From Allotamlana fucoidanivorans (GTDB lineage: Bacteria > Bacteroidota > Bacteroidia > Flavobacteriales > Flavobacteriaceae), in the NCBI RefSeq assembly GCF_006265225.1, contig NZ_VDCS01000005.1, forward strand, positions 62,001 to 126,000: a stretch of 64,000 nucleotides of DNA. The letters are read 5' to 3'. Shown piece after piece: positions 1 to 7,923 of the stretch. Position 1 is the first letter of the stretch. Every line of letters begins with the position of its first letter. The notes below the pieces were generated by a model. That model saw only the letters and a list, made by a program, of their open reading frames with translations. It was not told the origin of the DNA and searched no databases. The translations under genes and the position numbers were made by a program.

Positions 1-1
1 A

Positions 2-481
2 CATCATATAAAATCAACGGGGTTTAAAATACCTGAGGACTATTTTGAATCTCTAGAAAGCAAAGTGTTCAGTAAAACAGGTCAACCAAGTATTCTTAGT
101 GGCCATGATTCTGGGTTCACTGTTCCAAAGCAGTACTTTGAAACTATTGAACAAGCAGTTATATCACGTATTGAGGATAAACCCGCAACTAAAGTAAGAT
201 CACTTTTTACAAAAAAAGCCGTGTTTTATGCATCCAGCATCGCTGCTACCATCATATTATTACTTAACCTTTCCATATTTGATAAAACGCCAACATTTGA
301 TACTTTAACCACTGAAACGGTTGAAGATTATCTCATTGATGAAAATGTGAGTTCTTATGAAATTGCATCCTTATTATTAGAAGAAGAACTTGAAACAGGT
401 ATGACGCTTAATGTGGATGATGACGCGCTTGAAGCTTATTTACTAGAGCATGCTGACATTGAAACTTTAATGATTGAATAA
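2..481 (+). CDS. Anti-sigma-factor-like single-pass membrane protein, 5' end outside window
   Basis: The reading frame is open from base 2, so the N-terminus lies upstream; the first internal ATG is at 131 or later and GTG at 65 is not needed as a start. The visible part has two copies of a short motif of the form G-F-x-[IV]-P-x-x-Y-F-E (bases ~23-60 and ~113-150), then one hydrophobic segment (VFYASSIAATIILLLNLSIF) and an acidic C-terminal tail. This layout is typical of the small membrane protein encoded between an ECF sigma factor and a Spy-like protein in flavobacteria. I infer that it is an anti-sigma or sigma-modulating protein whose sigma gene lies upstream of the window. It is followed 10 bases later by the Spy-like gene. 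The family name is inferred from architecture and context only. Confidence 0.6.
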   Translation, partial: HHIKSTGFKIPEDYFESLESKVFSKTGQPSILSGHDSGFTVPKQYFETIEQAVISRIEDKPATKVRSLFTKKAVFYASSIAATIILLLNLSIFDKTPTFDTLTTETVEDYLIDENVSSYEIASLLLEEELETGMTLNVDDDALEAYLLEHADIETLMIE

Positions 482-491
482 ATACATAAAG

Positions 492-941
492 ATGAAAAAA
501 TTAATTGCCGTACTTTTATTAGTGGTAACTCCAATATTATCGGCCCAAAATAAGAATGGGACTAGCAGAGAGCAAATTAGGGCGCTTAAAGTATCTTTTA
601 TTACTGAAAAACTAAATCTCAGTAAAAGTGAAGCCCAAAATTTTTGGCCTATTTATAACGATTTTGAAAAAGAAACATTTCAAATTAAACACAAAGAAAT
701 GCGTGCCCTGCGTAATGAAATAAAAGATCACGCTGAAACGATGTCTGAAGCTGAAGCTGAAAATCTGATAAATAGAATTAAAACTGCAGAGCGTAAACTA
801 CACGCCTTAAGAATGGAACTACCAAACAAACTGGCTCCTGTTATTTCATCAAAAAAAATAGTGCTCCTAAAATTAGTTGAAGAAGAGTTTAAAAGGCATA
901 TGTTTGAAGAACTTAAAAAACGTAAAAAGGAGAGCCATTAA
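492..941 (+). CDS. Spy/CpxP-like periplasmic protein (sensor of ECF-type sigma system)
   Basis: A 149-residue secreted protein. I chose the ATG at 492 because it directly gives a signal peptide (MKKLIAVLLLVVTPILSAQ); the TTG at 474 would overlap the upstream gene and add a useless hydrophilic leader. The mature part is almost wholly charged and alpha-helical (repeated K/E/R/L heptad-like stretches), like Spy/CpxP and heavy-metal-sensor proteins, which act as periplasmic chaperones or sensors of envelope stress. It sits 10 bases after an anti-sigma-like gene and ends in a strong terminator that overlaps its stop codon. Its role as partner of an ECF sigma system is inferred from this order, which is repeated at 2344-3817. 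Confidence 0.6.
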   Translation: MKKLIAVLLLVVTPILSAQNKNGTSREQIRALKVSFITEKLNLSKSEAQNFWPIYNDFEKETFQIKHKEMRALRNEIKDHAETMSEAEAENLINRIKTAERKLHALRMELPNKLAPVISSKKIVLLKLVEEEFKRHMFEELKKRKKESH

Positions 942-957
942 CCGCTCTCCTTTTTTT
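924..957 (+). terminator. Rho-independent terminator after the Spy-like gene
   Basis: GGAGAGC (929-935) pairs with GCTCTCC (944-950) across an 8-base loop, flanked by AAAAA and a T run (951-957). The stop codon of the Spy-like gene lies inside the loop. Confidence 0.85.
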
Positions 958-1026
958 ATACCTCCCTTAAAAAAACTTCCATACAGAACCCTTAATAATT
1001 GAATATACCTCCATTAAATTATAGAT

Positions 1027-1290
1027 TTAATGTGCATGTTCACCAATAGTTGCTGTTACTTTTTTACTAGATTCCCTTTGATTAAAACCATTGCTTATCA
1101 TGATGATATTTAATGCTACAATGGTTACAATAACAACAACAAAAATGGCAACAATTTGGTTTCTCTTAAAGTTCATGTATTGAGATTTGTTTAGGTATTT
1201 TGATGCGTCTTTTAAAAAAAACTTGCGTCTTGATGAAAAAATAATTTCTCCTGATTTATCAAATCTTTGGTTAGAATACTTTGGCGACAC
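1027..1290 (-). CDS. Small single-pass membrane protein, unknown function; possible frameshifted start
   Basis: As it stands the frame begins at a GTG (1288-1290) and encodes 87 residues with one membrane segment (IVAIFVVVIVTIVALNIIMI, residues ~47-66) and a His-containing tail. I do not recognise the family. An ATG at 1308-1310, two bases after the stop of the upstream YHYH gene, would be the natural start, but its frame stops after 12 codons. Removing one base near 1280 would join the two frames (MSFKKSSVAK followed by YSNQRFDKSG). This suggests either a sequencing error, a recent frameshift, or true use of GTG. An internal ATG giving 49 residues, beginning MNFKRNQIV, is also possible. It is probably cotranscribed with the YHYH gene. 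Confidence 0.45.
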   Translation of the reverse strand: MSPKYSNQRFDKSGEIIFSSRRKFFLKDASKYLNKSQYMNFKRNQIVAIFVVVIVTIVALNIIMISNGFNQRESSKKVTATIGEHAH

Positions 1291-1311
1291 TACTTTTCTT
1301 AAAAGACATCG

Positions 1312-2250
1312 TTAGTTTCTAGATTTATGGTGGCGTGAGCCAAATCTGCCGCGTCGTAGTTCGTCCTCCTCAAATGCTCCCATTAAGCACCTGCCAACAT
1401 AAGGAAATGTAGTAGTAACAAAATACATATAGGCACCATTTACCATAACACCATTGCATTCATCTAAATCACCAGAACCTTCAATATATTCATAATCTGA
1501 CGTAAAAGTACCATCATGATTACCCTTTACTAAAATACTAAGTATTTGTTTAGGATTGGTATATGTACATCCATCACCTACGCGATTTCCTATTGCTAAC
1601 TTATAGCTTGGTTTATAACGTTCACTTTTAGAAAAATAGATAGGAAACCCATCTTTAGCAAATCCAATATGAACCAAATCACCACCAGTATCAAAGGTCT
1701 TAATAACAGAAGTTGGTGTACCATGATAATGATAGGCACCTGTGGGTTGCACATGCGCATGATTAAAATCCAGACCTAAATTAATCAAATCTTGAAAAGC
1801 TTCTACCCGATAATTCTCTCCCGTATCACAAACAACCACTTCGGCGGTACCTGGCTCAAACTTAACACCATTAAGCGCCACACCGGGTTCTCTCACCCAT
1901 TTAGGTTGTCCCGTATATTTTGGACGAACTGGAAAAGAATAAATTCTATGTTGTTCAGAAATGGTATTAGGATTGCCTCGAGTAGGAAACTGGCCTGTTT
2001 CATGATTTGGTAAAGCGTTAGTAGTCATAATTCTTTTAGCACCTTTAATGATTACTGAAGTTTTAGTACCAAATACAGGGTCATTCAATTGATACGCTCC
2101 AAAATAGTCTGTATGCTGATGATTAACATGGGATGACCGACCGGTTTCAATTGAATCGTTTTGTGCAGTGCCTATAATATGTAAGCACAGCATTATGAGG
2201 ATTAGCACCTTAGGTAAATTTTTATTTATCATCTGTATTCCTTTTAACAT
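1312..2250 (-). CDS. YHYH-domain secreted protein
   Basis: A 312-residue protein with an N-terminal signal sequence (hydrophobic core VLILIMLCLHIIG, cleavage near TAQ); the second Met at residue 7 (base 2232) is an equally good start. The name-giving YHYH motif is at residues 173-176 (PTGAYHYHGTP), followed by a conserved-looking C-terminal half with Gly/Asp-rich segments (GGDLVHIGFAKDGFPIY, DGTFTSDYEYIEGSGDLDECNG). YHYH proteins are exported and their biochemical role is not firmly known; metal binding by the clustered His residues is plausible. It lies between two Spy/sigma-type modules and has the small membrane protein directly downstream. Confidence 0.75.
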   Translation of the reverse strand: MLKGIQMINKNLPKVLILIMLCLHIIGTAQNDSIETGRSSHVNHQHTDYFGAYQLNDPVFGTKTSVIIKGAKRIMTTNALPNHETGQFPTRGNPNTISEQHRIYSFPVRPKYTGQPKWVREPGVALNGVKFEPGTAEVVVCDTGENYRVEAFQDLINLGLDFNHAHVQPTGAYHYHGTPTSVIKTFDTGGDLVHIGFAKDGFPIYFSKSERYKPSYKLAIGNRVGDGCTYTNPKQILSILVKGNHDGTFTSDYEYIEGSGDLDECNGVMVNGAYMYFVTTTFPYVGRCLMGAFEEDELRRGRFGSRHHKSRN

Positions 2251-2296
2251 TTAGTTTTTAGATGTTTCTTGAACAAAAAACTGGTGCAACTACTAA

Positions 2297-2330
2297 CAAA
2301 AAGACCTTCACAAATATGAAGGTCTCACTT
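2297..2330 (-). terminator. Terminator for the sigma/anti-sigma/Spy operon
   Basis: AGACCTTCA (2302-2310) and TGAAGGTCT (2317-2325) form a perfect 9-bp stem with a 6-base loop. On the minus strand it is followed by TTTTTG. It lies between the Spy-like gene end (2344) and the YHYH gene start (2250). Confidence 0.8.
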
Positions 2331-2343
2331 TTTAAACATTTTT

Positions 2344-2883
2344 TTACTCTTGCTGCGGCAAATGTCTATTCGAATCCATTCTTTGAGGATGCGGTGGGTG
2401 AGCTCCCTGAAACGTTGCTCTACTTGGAGGCCTCTGCTCTTGCCTACCGTGTTTGTGCAGCGCATCATTAATTATTCTCTTAAAACGTTCCTTTTGTTTG
2501 TTGTTACATAGCGTTTGAATCGTTTTAAAATGCGAAAACGCTTCCTTCTCTTTTTCCATTTCAACTTGACCTATTAAAGAAATAATAGAGTCTGTTTTAG
2601 TCTCATTAGTCTCTTGCTCTGATAAGGTATTGAACAATAAATCTTTCAATCGTTTTAACTCCTCAGAACACCTTTTCATACGTTCATGATGCCCCACACT
2701 TGACATTCTTAACGCCTCCATTTGTTCTTCACTGAACTGTAGTTCTTTTAATATAAAATCACCTGGCCTAACCATATCTTTCCCCTTTCTATCAATATTA
2801 TTCCCTACATAATTATATAAAAAGAACCCATTAGCTATCACTAAAAAAAGGAACAGTATGTATAAAACGATATTCTTTTTCAT
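2344..2883 (-). CDS. Spy/CpxP-like periplasmic heavy-metal-sensor family protein
   Basis: A 179-residue protein with an N-terminal membrane anchor or signal (ILFLFLVIANGFFLYNYV) and a charged helical domain (residues ~45-140). This includes ELQFSEEQMEALRMSSVGHHERMKR split over the typical two-hairpin helical region, and the conserved-looking segment LCNNKQKERFKRII. The tail is rich in His, Pro, Arg and Gln (residues ~145-179), which could bind metal. Members of this family act as periplasmic chaperones or metal-responsive sensors. The gene is the last of the operon sigma factor - anti-sigma - Spy and is separated from the anti-sigma gene by 2 bases. The sensory role is inferred. Confidence 0.65.
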   Translation of the reverse strand: MKKNIVLYILFLFLVIANGFFLYNYVGNNIDRKGKDMVRPGDFILKELQFSEEQMEALRMSSVGHHERMKRCSEELKRLKDLLFNTLSEQETNETKTDSIISLIGQVEMEKEKEAFSHFKTIQTLCNNKQKERFKRIINDALHKHGRQEQRPPSRATFQGAHPPHPQRMDSNRHLPQQE

Positions 2884-2885
2884 AG

Positions 2886-3200
2886 TTATTTTAATAATGA
2901 AAATTGATTGGGAGTTGATAACCCATAAGATTCAGCAAATTGAGACACATGATGATCATAAGTGGCTTGTTGCATTCTTGTATAAGCAATCACATTTAGA
3001 ATAATAATACAAACTAATGACGCCAATTGTAATTTTGGCGTAAACCACAACCAAATGCGGCTCTCTTCTTCTTTTTTATCAGCAAATAAAACCTGCATGG
3101 TTTTATCTTTAAAAAATGCAGATACAGACACTTTCTGAATACGCTCTGAAACATTTATAGTTTCATCAATCTGGTTTTGTATGTTCTTATCTCTATCCAT
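2886..3200 (-). CDS. Putative anti-sigma factor, single-pass membrane protein
   Basis: A 104-residue protein with a charged N-terminal cytoplasmic part (residues 1-50), one membrane segment (LQLASLVCIIILNVIAY, ~57-73) and a short periplasmic tail. There is no zinc-binding HxxxCxxC motif, so it is not a ZAS-type anti-sigma factor. Its place directly between an ECF sigma gene (38 bases upstream) and a Spy-like gene (2 bases downstream) is the main reason for the call. Compare the partial protein at 2-481, which occupies the same position in a second module. Confidence 0.55.
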   Translation of the reverse strand: MDRDKNIQNQIDETINVSERIQKVSVSAFFKDKTMQVLFADKKEEESRIWLWFTPKLQLASLVCIIILNVIAYTRMQQATYDHHVSQFAESYGLSTPNQFSLLK

Positions 3201-3238
3201 ATCAAATATTTAGATGCAATACATTTAAAAAACTTGCG

Positions 3239-3817
3239 TTATTTATTGTTTTTATAAAAATTCTCTAGAAGCGTTCTCAAATTCTTTTTGGCACGAAACA
3301 TAAGAGACTCTACTGAAGAAAAACTTTTTTCTATAATATCGCTTATTTCCTGGTAACTTTTCCCGTCAATTTTGTGCAAAATAAACACCACTTTCTGGGC
3401 ATTTGGTAACTGATTAATAGCATAAAACAAGATATCACTTTTCTCCTTGTTTTCAAGAATTACCCCTGGATGGTTTACTTCTGTAAAGTAATGGCTTTTA
3501 TCTAAAGGCATTTCATGTCCTAATAACGACTGCATAAACCCAAATCGTTTTTTAGTATTTCGCTTTCTAATAAATTCCAAACATTTATTGGTGGTAATTC
3601 TATAAATCCAGGTTGATAATTTAGAATTACCTTTGAATGTTCCAATGGAATTAAAGACCTCAACAAACACTTCTTGTGCAATATCTTCGGCATCCTCTTT
3701 ACTAGGCACAAAAGAGATACAAGTAGCAAACACCTTTTGCTGAAAATCATCCAACAATCGCGCATAAGCGCTGGCGTTGTGGCGCTTTAACTTTTCTATA
3801 AATTCGTCTTCGGTCAA
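3239..3817 (-). CDS. ECF-type RNA polymerase sigma factor
   Basis: A 192-residue sigma-70 family protein. Region 2 is seen at residues ~20-90 (DAEDIAQEVFVEVFNSI, then STWIYRITTNKCLEFIRKR) and region 4 at ~130-185 (LPNAQKVVFILHKIDGKSYQEI and SVESLMFRAKKNL, the HTH). The only start in frame is TTG at 3815-3817; upstream in frame there is a stop at 3827-3829 and no ATG. The protein begins TEDEF after this codon, as flavobacterial ECF factors usually do. It heads the operon with the membrane anti-sigma-like and Spy-like genes, so an envelope-stress or metal-stress role is inferred. Confidence 0.85.
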   Translation of the reverse strand: MTEDEFIEKLKRHNASAYARLLDDFQQKVFATCISFVPSKEDAEDIAQEVFVEVFNSIGTFKGNSKLSTWIYRITTNKCLEFIRKRNTKKRFGFMQSLLGHEMPLDKSHYFTEVNHPGVILENKEKSDILFYAINQLPNAQKVVFILHKIDGKSYQEISDIIEKSFSSVESLMFRAKKNLRTLLENFYKNNK

Positions 3818-3992
3818 ATATGCTAATTAACTTATGCAAGTTTAGATGATAAAGAACAAAAAAACTTGTGCTTGATAACTTTTTTTCTCACTTGTGGCTT
3901 AGATTCAGGTTTACACTATAGCCTTAGCCAACCACTCTTAAAGTTGTAATAAATCCTATTTATCACAAATAGTAATGTAAACAATTTAAACG

Positions 3993-4000
3993 TACCTTTG
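3993..4000 (+). promoter_or_regulatory. Putative -7 promoter element for the rRNA methyltransferase gene
   Basis: TACCTTTG matches the Bacteroidota -7 consensus TANNTTTG exactly, 18 bases before the ATG at 4018. No clear TTG -33 element sits at the usual distance. Confidence 0.45.
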
Positions 4001-4017
4001 CGCTTCAATAAATCAAG

Positions 4018-5232
4018 ATGAGATTACACAGAAACCTTTGTTTTGCGGTCATTGATGGATTAACATTAATCTTTAATGAAGGGCAATATGCCGATAAAGT
4101 GATTCAGCAATTATTAAAACGCGATAAACGTTGGGGGGCTAGAGACAGAGCTTTTGTTGCCGAAACCACTTATGACATAGTAAGATGGAAACGTCTTTAT
4201 GCTGAAATAGCCGAAGTTAAAGAACCATTTCATCGAGATAACCTATGGCGCATGTTTGCGGTTTGGGCCACCTTAAAAGGCATAAGACTTCCCGATTGGA
4301 AATATTTTGAAAACACACCTACCCGAAAAATAAAAGGACGATTTGATGAACTTTCAAAAATTAGAAAATTCAGAGAGTCTATCCCAGATTGGATTGACGA
4401 AGTTGGTGTGCAAGAATTGGGAGAGAATAAATGGACTAAGGAAATTGCTATGCAAAATGAGCAAGCCGATGTTATTCTTAGAGTGAATACGCTAAAAACA
4501 ACAAAAGACAAGCTACAGAATGTGCTTGCGGATCAAAATATTGAAACCGAATTTTTAAAAGGCTATCCTTCGGCTCTTAGATTGACCGAACGTGCCAATG
4601 TATTTGTCACCGACGCCTTTAAAAATGGTCTTTTTGAAGTTCAGGATGCTTCTTCTCAATTGGTAGCTGATTTTCTTGATGTGAAACCTGGCATGAAGGT
4701 CATAGATACCTGTGCTGGTGCTGGAGGTAAAACATTACACATTGCTTCTTTGATGGAAAACAAAGGACAAATTACAGCCATGGATATTTACGAAAGTAAA
4801 CTCAAAAAGCTTAAGGTAAGAGCTCGCAGAAATGGAGTACACAATGTAGATTTAAAAGTTATAGATTCTACAAAACCTATAAAAAAATTATACAATAAGG
4901 CCGACCGTGTTTTAATTGATGCACCCTGTTCTGGTTTGGGAGTATTACGAAGAAATCCTGATGCTAAATGGAAACTAGAGCCAGAATTTTTAGATCGTAT
5001 TAGAGTAACACAGCAAGAGGTACTGCAACAATATTCAAAAATGGTAAAACCTGGTGGTAAATTAGTTTATGCCACCTGTTCAGTGTTGCCTTCTGAAAAT
5101 CAAAATCAAGTTAATGCCTTTTTAAAAACTGAAGCTGGTGCTCAATTTAAGTTTGTTAAAGACAAAAAAGTATTCGCTCATGAATCTGGTTTTGATGGAT
5201 TTTACATGGCACTTTTAGAACGAAAACCTTAA
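4018..5232 (+). CDS. RsmB/NOP-family rRNA (cytosine-C5) methyltransferase
   Basis: A 404-residue SAM-dependent RNA m5C methyltransferase. The SAM-binding loop is at residues ~226-240 (VIDTCAGAGGKTLHIA); motif IV DAPCSGLGVLRRNPD has Cys304, and motif VI YATCSVLPSENQNQV has Cys354. These are the two cysteines used by this family, the TCS cysteine for catalysis and the PCSG cysteine for product release. The N-terminal ~150 residues are the family's NusB-like or RNA-binding region. It is monocistronic, with its own -7 box. The exact target base in rRNA cannot be read from the sequence. Confidence 0.85.
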   Translation: MRLHRNLCFAVIDGLTLIFNEGQYADKVIQQLLKRDKRWGARDRAFVAETTYDIVRWKRLYAEIAEVKEPFHRDNLWRMFAVWATLKGIRLPDWKYFENTPTRKIKGRFDELSKIRKFRESIPDWIDEVGVQELGENKWTKEIAMQNEQADVILRVNTLKTTKDKLQNVLADQNIETEFLKGYPSALRLTERANVFVTDAFKNGLFEVQDASSQLVADFLDVKPGMKVIDTCAGAGGKTLHIASLMENKGQITAMDIYESKLKKLKVRARRNGVHNVDLKVIDSTKPIKKLYNKADRVLIDAPCSGLGVLRRNPDAKWKLEPEFLDRIRVTQQEVLQQYSKMVKPGGKLVYATCSVLPSENQNQVNAFLKTEAGAQFKFVKDKKVFAHESGFDGFYMALLERKP

Positions 5233-5343
5233 TTAAAACAGCTTTTAAAGACGATATTTTTTAAATAAAATAATAGAGCATTTCTACCACGGGAAGTTAT
5301 AAATAGGTTTAACCATGTTAAGAATACTTTGTATTTTTAATAC

Positions 5344-6207
5344 ATGATTCCTAATAGTTTTAAGACTTACCTTACCAAACACTTCAACGAAAACATCACG
5401 CAGATATCACCTATTCATGGCGGTGATATCTCAAAAGCTTTTAAGATTGATACGGCTACCAATAGTTATTTTTTAAAACTCAATAACAGGCCAGATGCCA
5501 AAGCACTATTTCAAGCGGAGGCTTATGGTCTAAATAGTATTGCACACACAAACACTATAAAAACACCAGAGGTTTTGGTCTGTGACAGGTTTCACAACAC
5601 AGCATTTTTGTTATTGGAATATATTAATTCAAAACCGTCTTCAGGGAATGATTTTAAGCGCTTAGGCACTCAATTAGCTCAACTGCATGGCTGCACTTCA
5701 GATACTTTTGGATTAAAACTCGATAATTTTATTGGATGTTTACCCCAAAGCAACAAACATTATAATGATTGGGCTAGCTTTTATTTTAACGAACGTCTTT
5801 TACCACAAATAAATTTAGCCAAACAAAAAGGTTTGTTAAAAAATGCTGAATGTCCTAACGAAAAACAAATAGAAACGCGCTTAAAAGAGTTATTAAAAGC
5901 GGTCAGACCTTCCTTACTTCACGGGGACTTATGGAGCGGTAATTATTTAATTTCTGAAGACGGCACGCCTTATTTGATAGACCCAGCCATTTATTATGGA
6001 CATCATGAAGTGGATATTGCTATGACAAAACTGTTTGGTGGTTTTGATACGTCATTCTACAATTCGTATCATTCCTATTTTCCAATTACGCCTGAAAGCA
6101 GTGATAGATTGGAAATATACCTGCTGTATTACCTCTTGGTACATTTAAACCTATTTGGAAGTTCATACCATAGTGCGGTAACTTCTATCTTACAAAAACA
6201 ATTTTAG
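5344..6207 (+). CDS. Fructosamine kinase / ketosamine-3-kinase family protein
   Basis: A 287-residue kinase-fold protein. The hallmark phosphotransferase loop HGDLWSGN is at residues 193-200 and the metal-binding Asp is in LIDPAIYYGHHEVD (Asp213). The N-terminal lobe has the family's GGDIS and YFLKLN segments, the latter containing the ATP-binding Lys. Fructosamine kinases phosphorylate sugars attached to protein amines and start deglycation; bacterial members are often assigned only by similarity. It stands alone, 111 bases after the methyltransferase gene and convergent with the PhnA-like gene. Confidence 0.85.
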   Translation: MIPNSFKTYLTKHFNENITQISPIHGGDISKAFKIDTATNSYFLKLNNRPDAKALFQAEAYGLNSIAHTNTIKTPEVLVCDRFHNTAFLLLEYINSKPSSGNDFKRLGTQLAQLHGCTSDTFGLKLDNFIGCLPQSNKHYNDWASFYFNERLLPQINLAKQKGLLKNAECPNEKQIETRLKELLKAVRPSLLHGDLWSGNYLISEDGTPYLIDPAIYYGHHEVDIAMTKLFGGFDTSFYNSYHSYFPITPESSDRLEIYLLYYLLVHLNLFGSSYHSAVTSILQKQF

Positions 6208-6271
6208 TTATAAAACCTTAAGTACAAGCTAATTTAAAATGAAAATCAAGATTAGGGCAAGAATCTCAAAA

Positions 6272-6850
6272 TTATATTTTTTTCACGTAATCTGTAACTA
6301 TTACTATTTGTTGCGCCCCTACTTTACCTTCAATATACTTGTCATTATCCCGATCTAAACGAATGTTTCTAACAGCTGTACCCTGTTTAGCCACCATACT
6401 TGACCCTTTTACTTTAAGGTCTTTTACCAGCACTACAGCATCACCATTTTGAAGCACCACCCCGTTAATATCTCGATGAATAACTTTCTCACTATCGTCT
6501 TTATCTTCTCCTGTGGCTCTTGCCAAAGTTAAGGCTTCGTCATCTAGATACATCATATCTAATAAATCCTTAGGCCATCCTTGGTTGCGTAATCTTTGAA
6601 GCATACGCCAAGCCATAATTTGCACTGCAACGTGCTCACTCCACATGCTATCATTTAAACATCGCCAATGATTTGGATTCATTGCTTCATGTCCATCAAT
6701 TTGATCAAGACACGTTTTACAAACCAATACATCATTAGCTACATTTTCATTTAAGGATGGTGGAATGGTATATTGAGCCAAATCTTTCTCTGATTTACAT
6801 AATTCACAGGTATTGTTACTTCTTTCTTTTAAAGTTTGTAGAACGCTCAT
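6272..6850 (-). CDS. PhnA-like zinc-ribbon protein
   Basis: A 192-residue protein. The N-terminal zinc-ribbon-like part has paired cysteines C15-x2-C18 and C44-x2-C47; the C-terminal ~70 residues (INGVVLQNGDAVVLVKDLKVKGSS to the end) form the PhnA C-terminal SH3-like domain. Despite the name, PhnA-domain proteins are not shown to act on phosphonates and their function is unclear. This is a long version of the family, with a helical insert (residues ~60-120) between the two parts. It has a well-formed promoter of its own and is monocistronic. Confidence 0.75.
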   Translation of the reverse strand: MSVLQTLKERSNNTCELCKSEKDLAQYTIPPSLNENVANDVLVCKTCLDQIDGHEAMNPNHWRCLNDSMWSEHVAVQIMAWRMLQRLRNQGWPKDLLDMMYLDDEALTLARATGEDKDDSEKVIHRDINGVVLQNGDAVVLVKDLKVKGSSMVAKQGTAVRNIRLDRDNDKYIEGKVGAQQIVIVTDYVKKI

Positions 6851-6872
6851 AGTGGTGTGACTTTTATGACTG

Positions 6873-6903
6873 CAAAAGTACGTTTAAATGCAACTGCTTA
6901 CAA
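6873..6903 (-). promoter_or_regulatory. Bacteroidota-type promoter for the PhnA-like gene
   Basis: On the minus strand TTG (6901-6903), a 20-base spacer, then TACTTTTG (6873-6880), which fits TANNTTTG. The ATG is 22 bases downstream of the -7 box. Confidence 0.6.
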
Positions 6904-6916
6904 GTTTAGCTATCAC

Positions 6917-6947
6917 AAAAAAAGACGCCTCTTTGACGTCTTTTTTC
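6917..6947 (-). terminator. Terminator after the secreted repeat protein gene
   Basis: AAAAAAGACG (6918-6927) pairs with CGTCTTTTTT (6937-6946). On the minus strand it ends the gene at 6965-7789 with a T run, and it sits about 20 bases after that stop. Confidence 0.75.
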
Positions 6948-6964
6948 AGTATTTGCTTCTTTGT

Positions 6965-7789
6965 TTACTTACTTAACCCAGCTACAAACTGGTAAACAGC
7001 ATCACCATGAACGCCATTAAAATATTTGTTAAATGTTTTCCAACGTTCTTTTCTTTCAGCCTCATCTGGCCATGCTTCTTTCATAAGTTCAGGTAAACCA
7101 TCAAACATTTTTTCTAAGTCTGCCATAGAATCTAAAAAATAGGCTTCCATCATTTCGGTAGCATCATGCCCCCAAGCATGTCTGTGGGTATAATACCCTT
7201 TTATCAAATCATTATCCTTGATTAGTTTTTCAAAATTACTAGTCATTAATGCTCTTATTTCCTCAATATCACCATCTTCTGGAAATGCCATATGATTTGT
7301 TCGCACATAACAAATAAGATCTTTTGACACATCTTTTAATGGTTTCACGAACGACATTGTGTTGTAAATCTCATCAGCGTGTTGATTTGAATAATAAGCT
7401 CTTTGTTTATTTAAAAAGGCGTCACGATCTTCTTCTTCTGGCCAAGCTTCTTTAGTTAATTCATTATCTCTTTCTCCAGCTTTCTCTATATCTGCCCAAT
7501 TTTCATAAGTTCTTACATAAATCAGCTCTGTATTATCAGGAGTCATTTGATGTAAATAGAATGACGAGTTCATAACATACTCGTTTTTCATGGTTACTTT
7601 TTCTAAATACTCTTTTTCTACCGATTTCCAAGTGTCCATATCGAAATCTTCGTAATCCATATTCCAGTGCATTGTGGTTACGGTGATATACTTTGGTCGT
7701 TTGGGCGCATCATCTTGAGCCATTACAAAACTTGTAGAGCTCACTAATAAAAATGATAACAGCAGTAAAATTTGATTGGTTGTTTTCAT
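6965..7789 (-). CDS. Secreted protein with two similar halves, unknown function
   Basis: A 274-residue protein with a clear signal peptide (LLLLSFLLVSSTSFVMAQ). The mature part holds an internal duplication. Residues ~70-150 and ~195-270 share the pattern of an aromatic beta strand, then a helix, then KEAWP(E/D)E and a Y-x-x-x-HADEIY / HGDAVY ending. This resembles two tandem ferredoxin-like (dimeric alpha/beta barrel) units, but I do not recognise a named family. It is very acidic. It is monocistronic with its own terminator, and no neighbour suggests a role. Confidence 0.6.
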   Translation of the reverse strand: MKTTNQILLLLSFLLVSSTSFVMAQDDAPKRPKYITVTTMHWNMDYEDFDMDTWKSVEKEYLEKVTMKNEYVMNSSFYLHQMTPDNTELIYVRTYENWADIEKAGERDNELTKEAWPEEEDRDAFLNKQRAYYSNQHADEIYNTMSFVKPLKDVSKDLICYVRTNHMAFPEDGDIEEIRALMTSNFEKLIKDNDLIKGYYTHRHAWGHDATEMMEAYFLDSMADLEKMFDGLPELMKEAWPDEAERKERWKTFNKYFNGVHGDAVYQFVAGLSK

Positions 7790-7923
7790 AATCTGTTAAA
7801 AATTAAAGTTAATATAATAGGTTGATTAAATACTACTTTAGGATTTAAGGCAATTCGATTATGCTAATAACAAATGTTTGAGAGACAATGCCTTATAAAT
7901 GTACAACAAAAAACTGTGGAATA

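Noticed and set aside
474-491. TTG start upstream of the Spy-like gene
   Set aside because: It overlaps the previous gene and puts a hydrophilic leader before a good signal peptide that begins at 492.
2262-2471. 69-residue plus-strand frame
   Set aside because: It runs opposite the Spy-like gene and through its terminator; no signal or coding character of its own.
5318-5345. AATACTTTG as a promoter box for the fructosamine-kinase-like gene
   Set aside because: It has one base too few between TA and TTTG to fit TANNTTTG and lacks a -33 partner.
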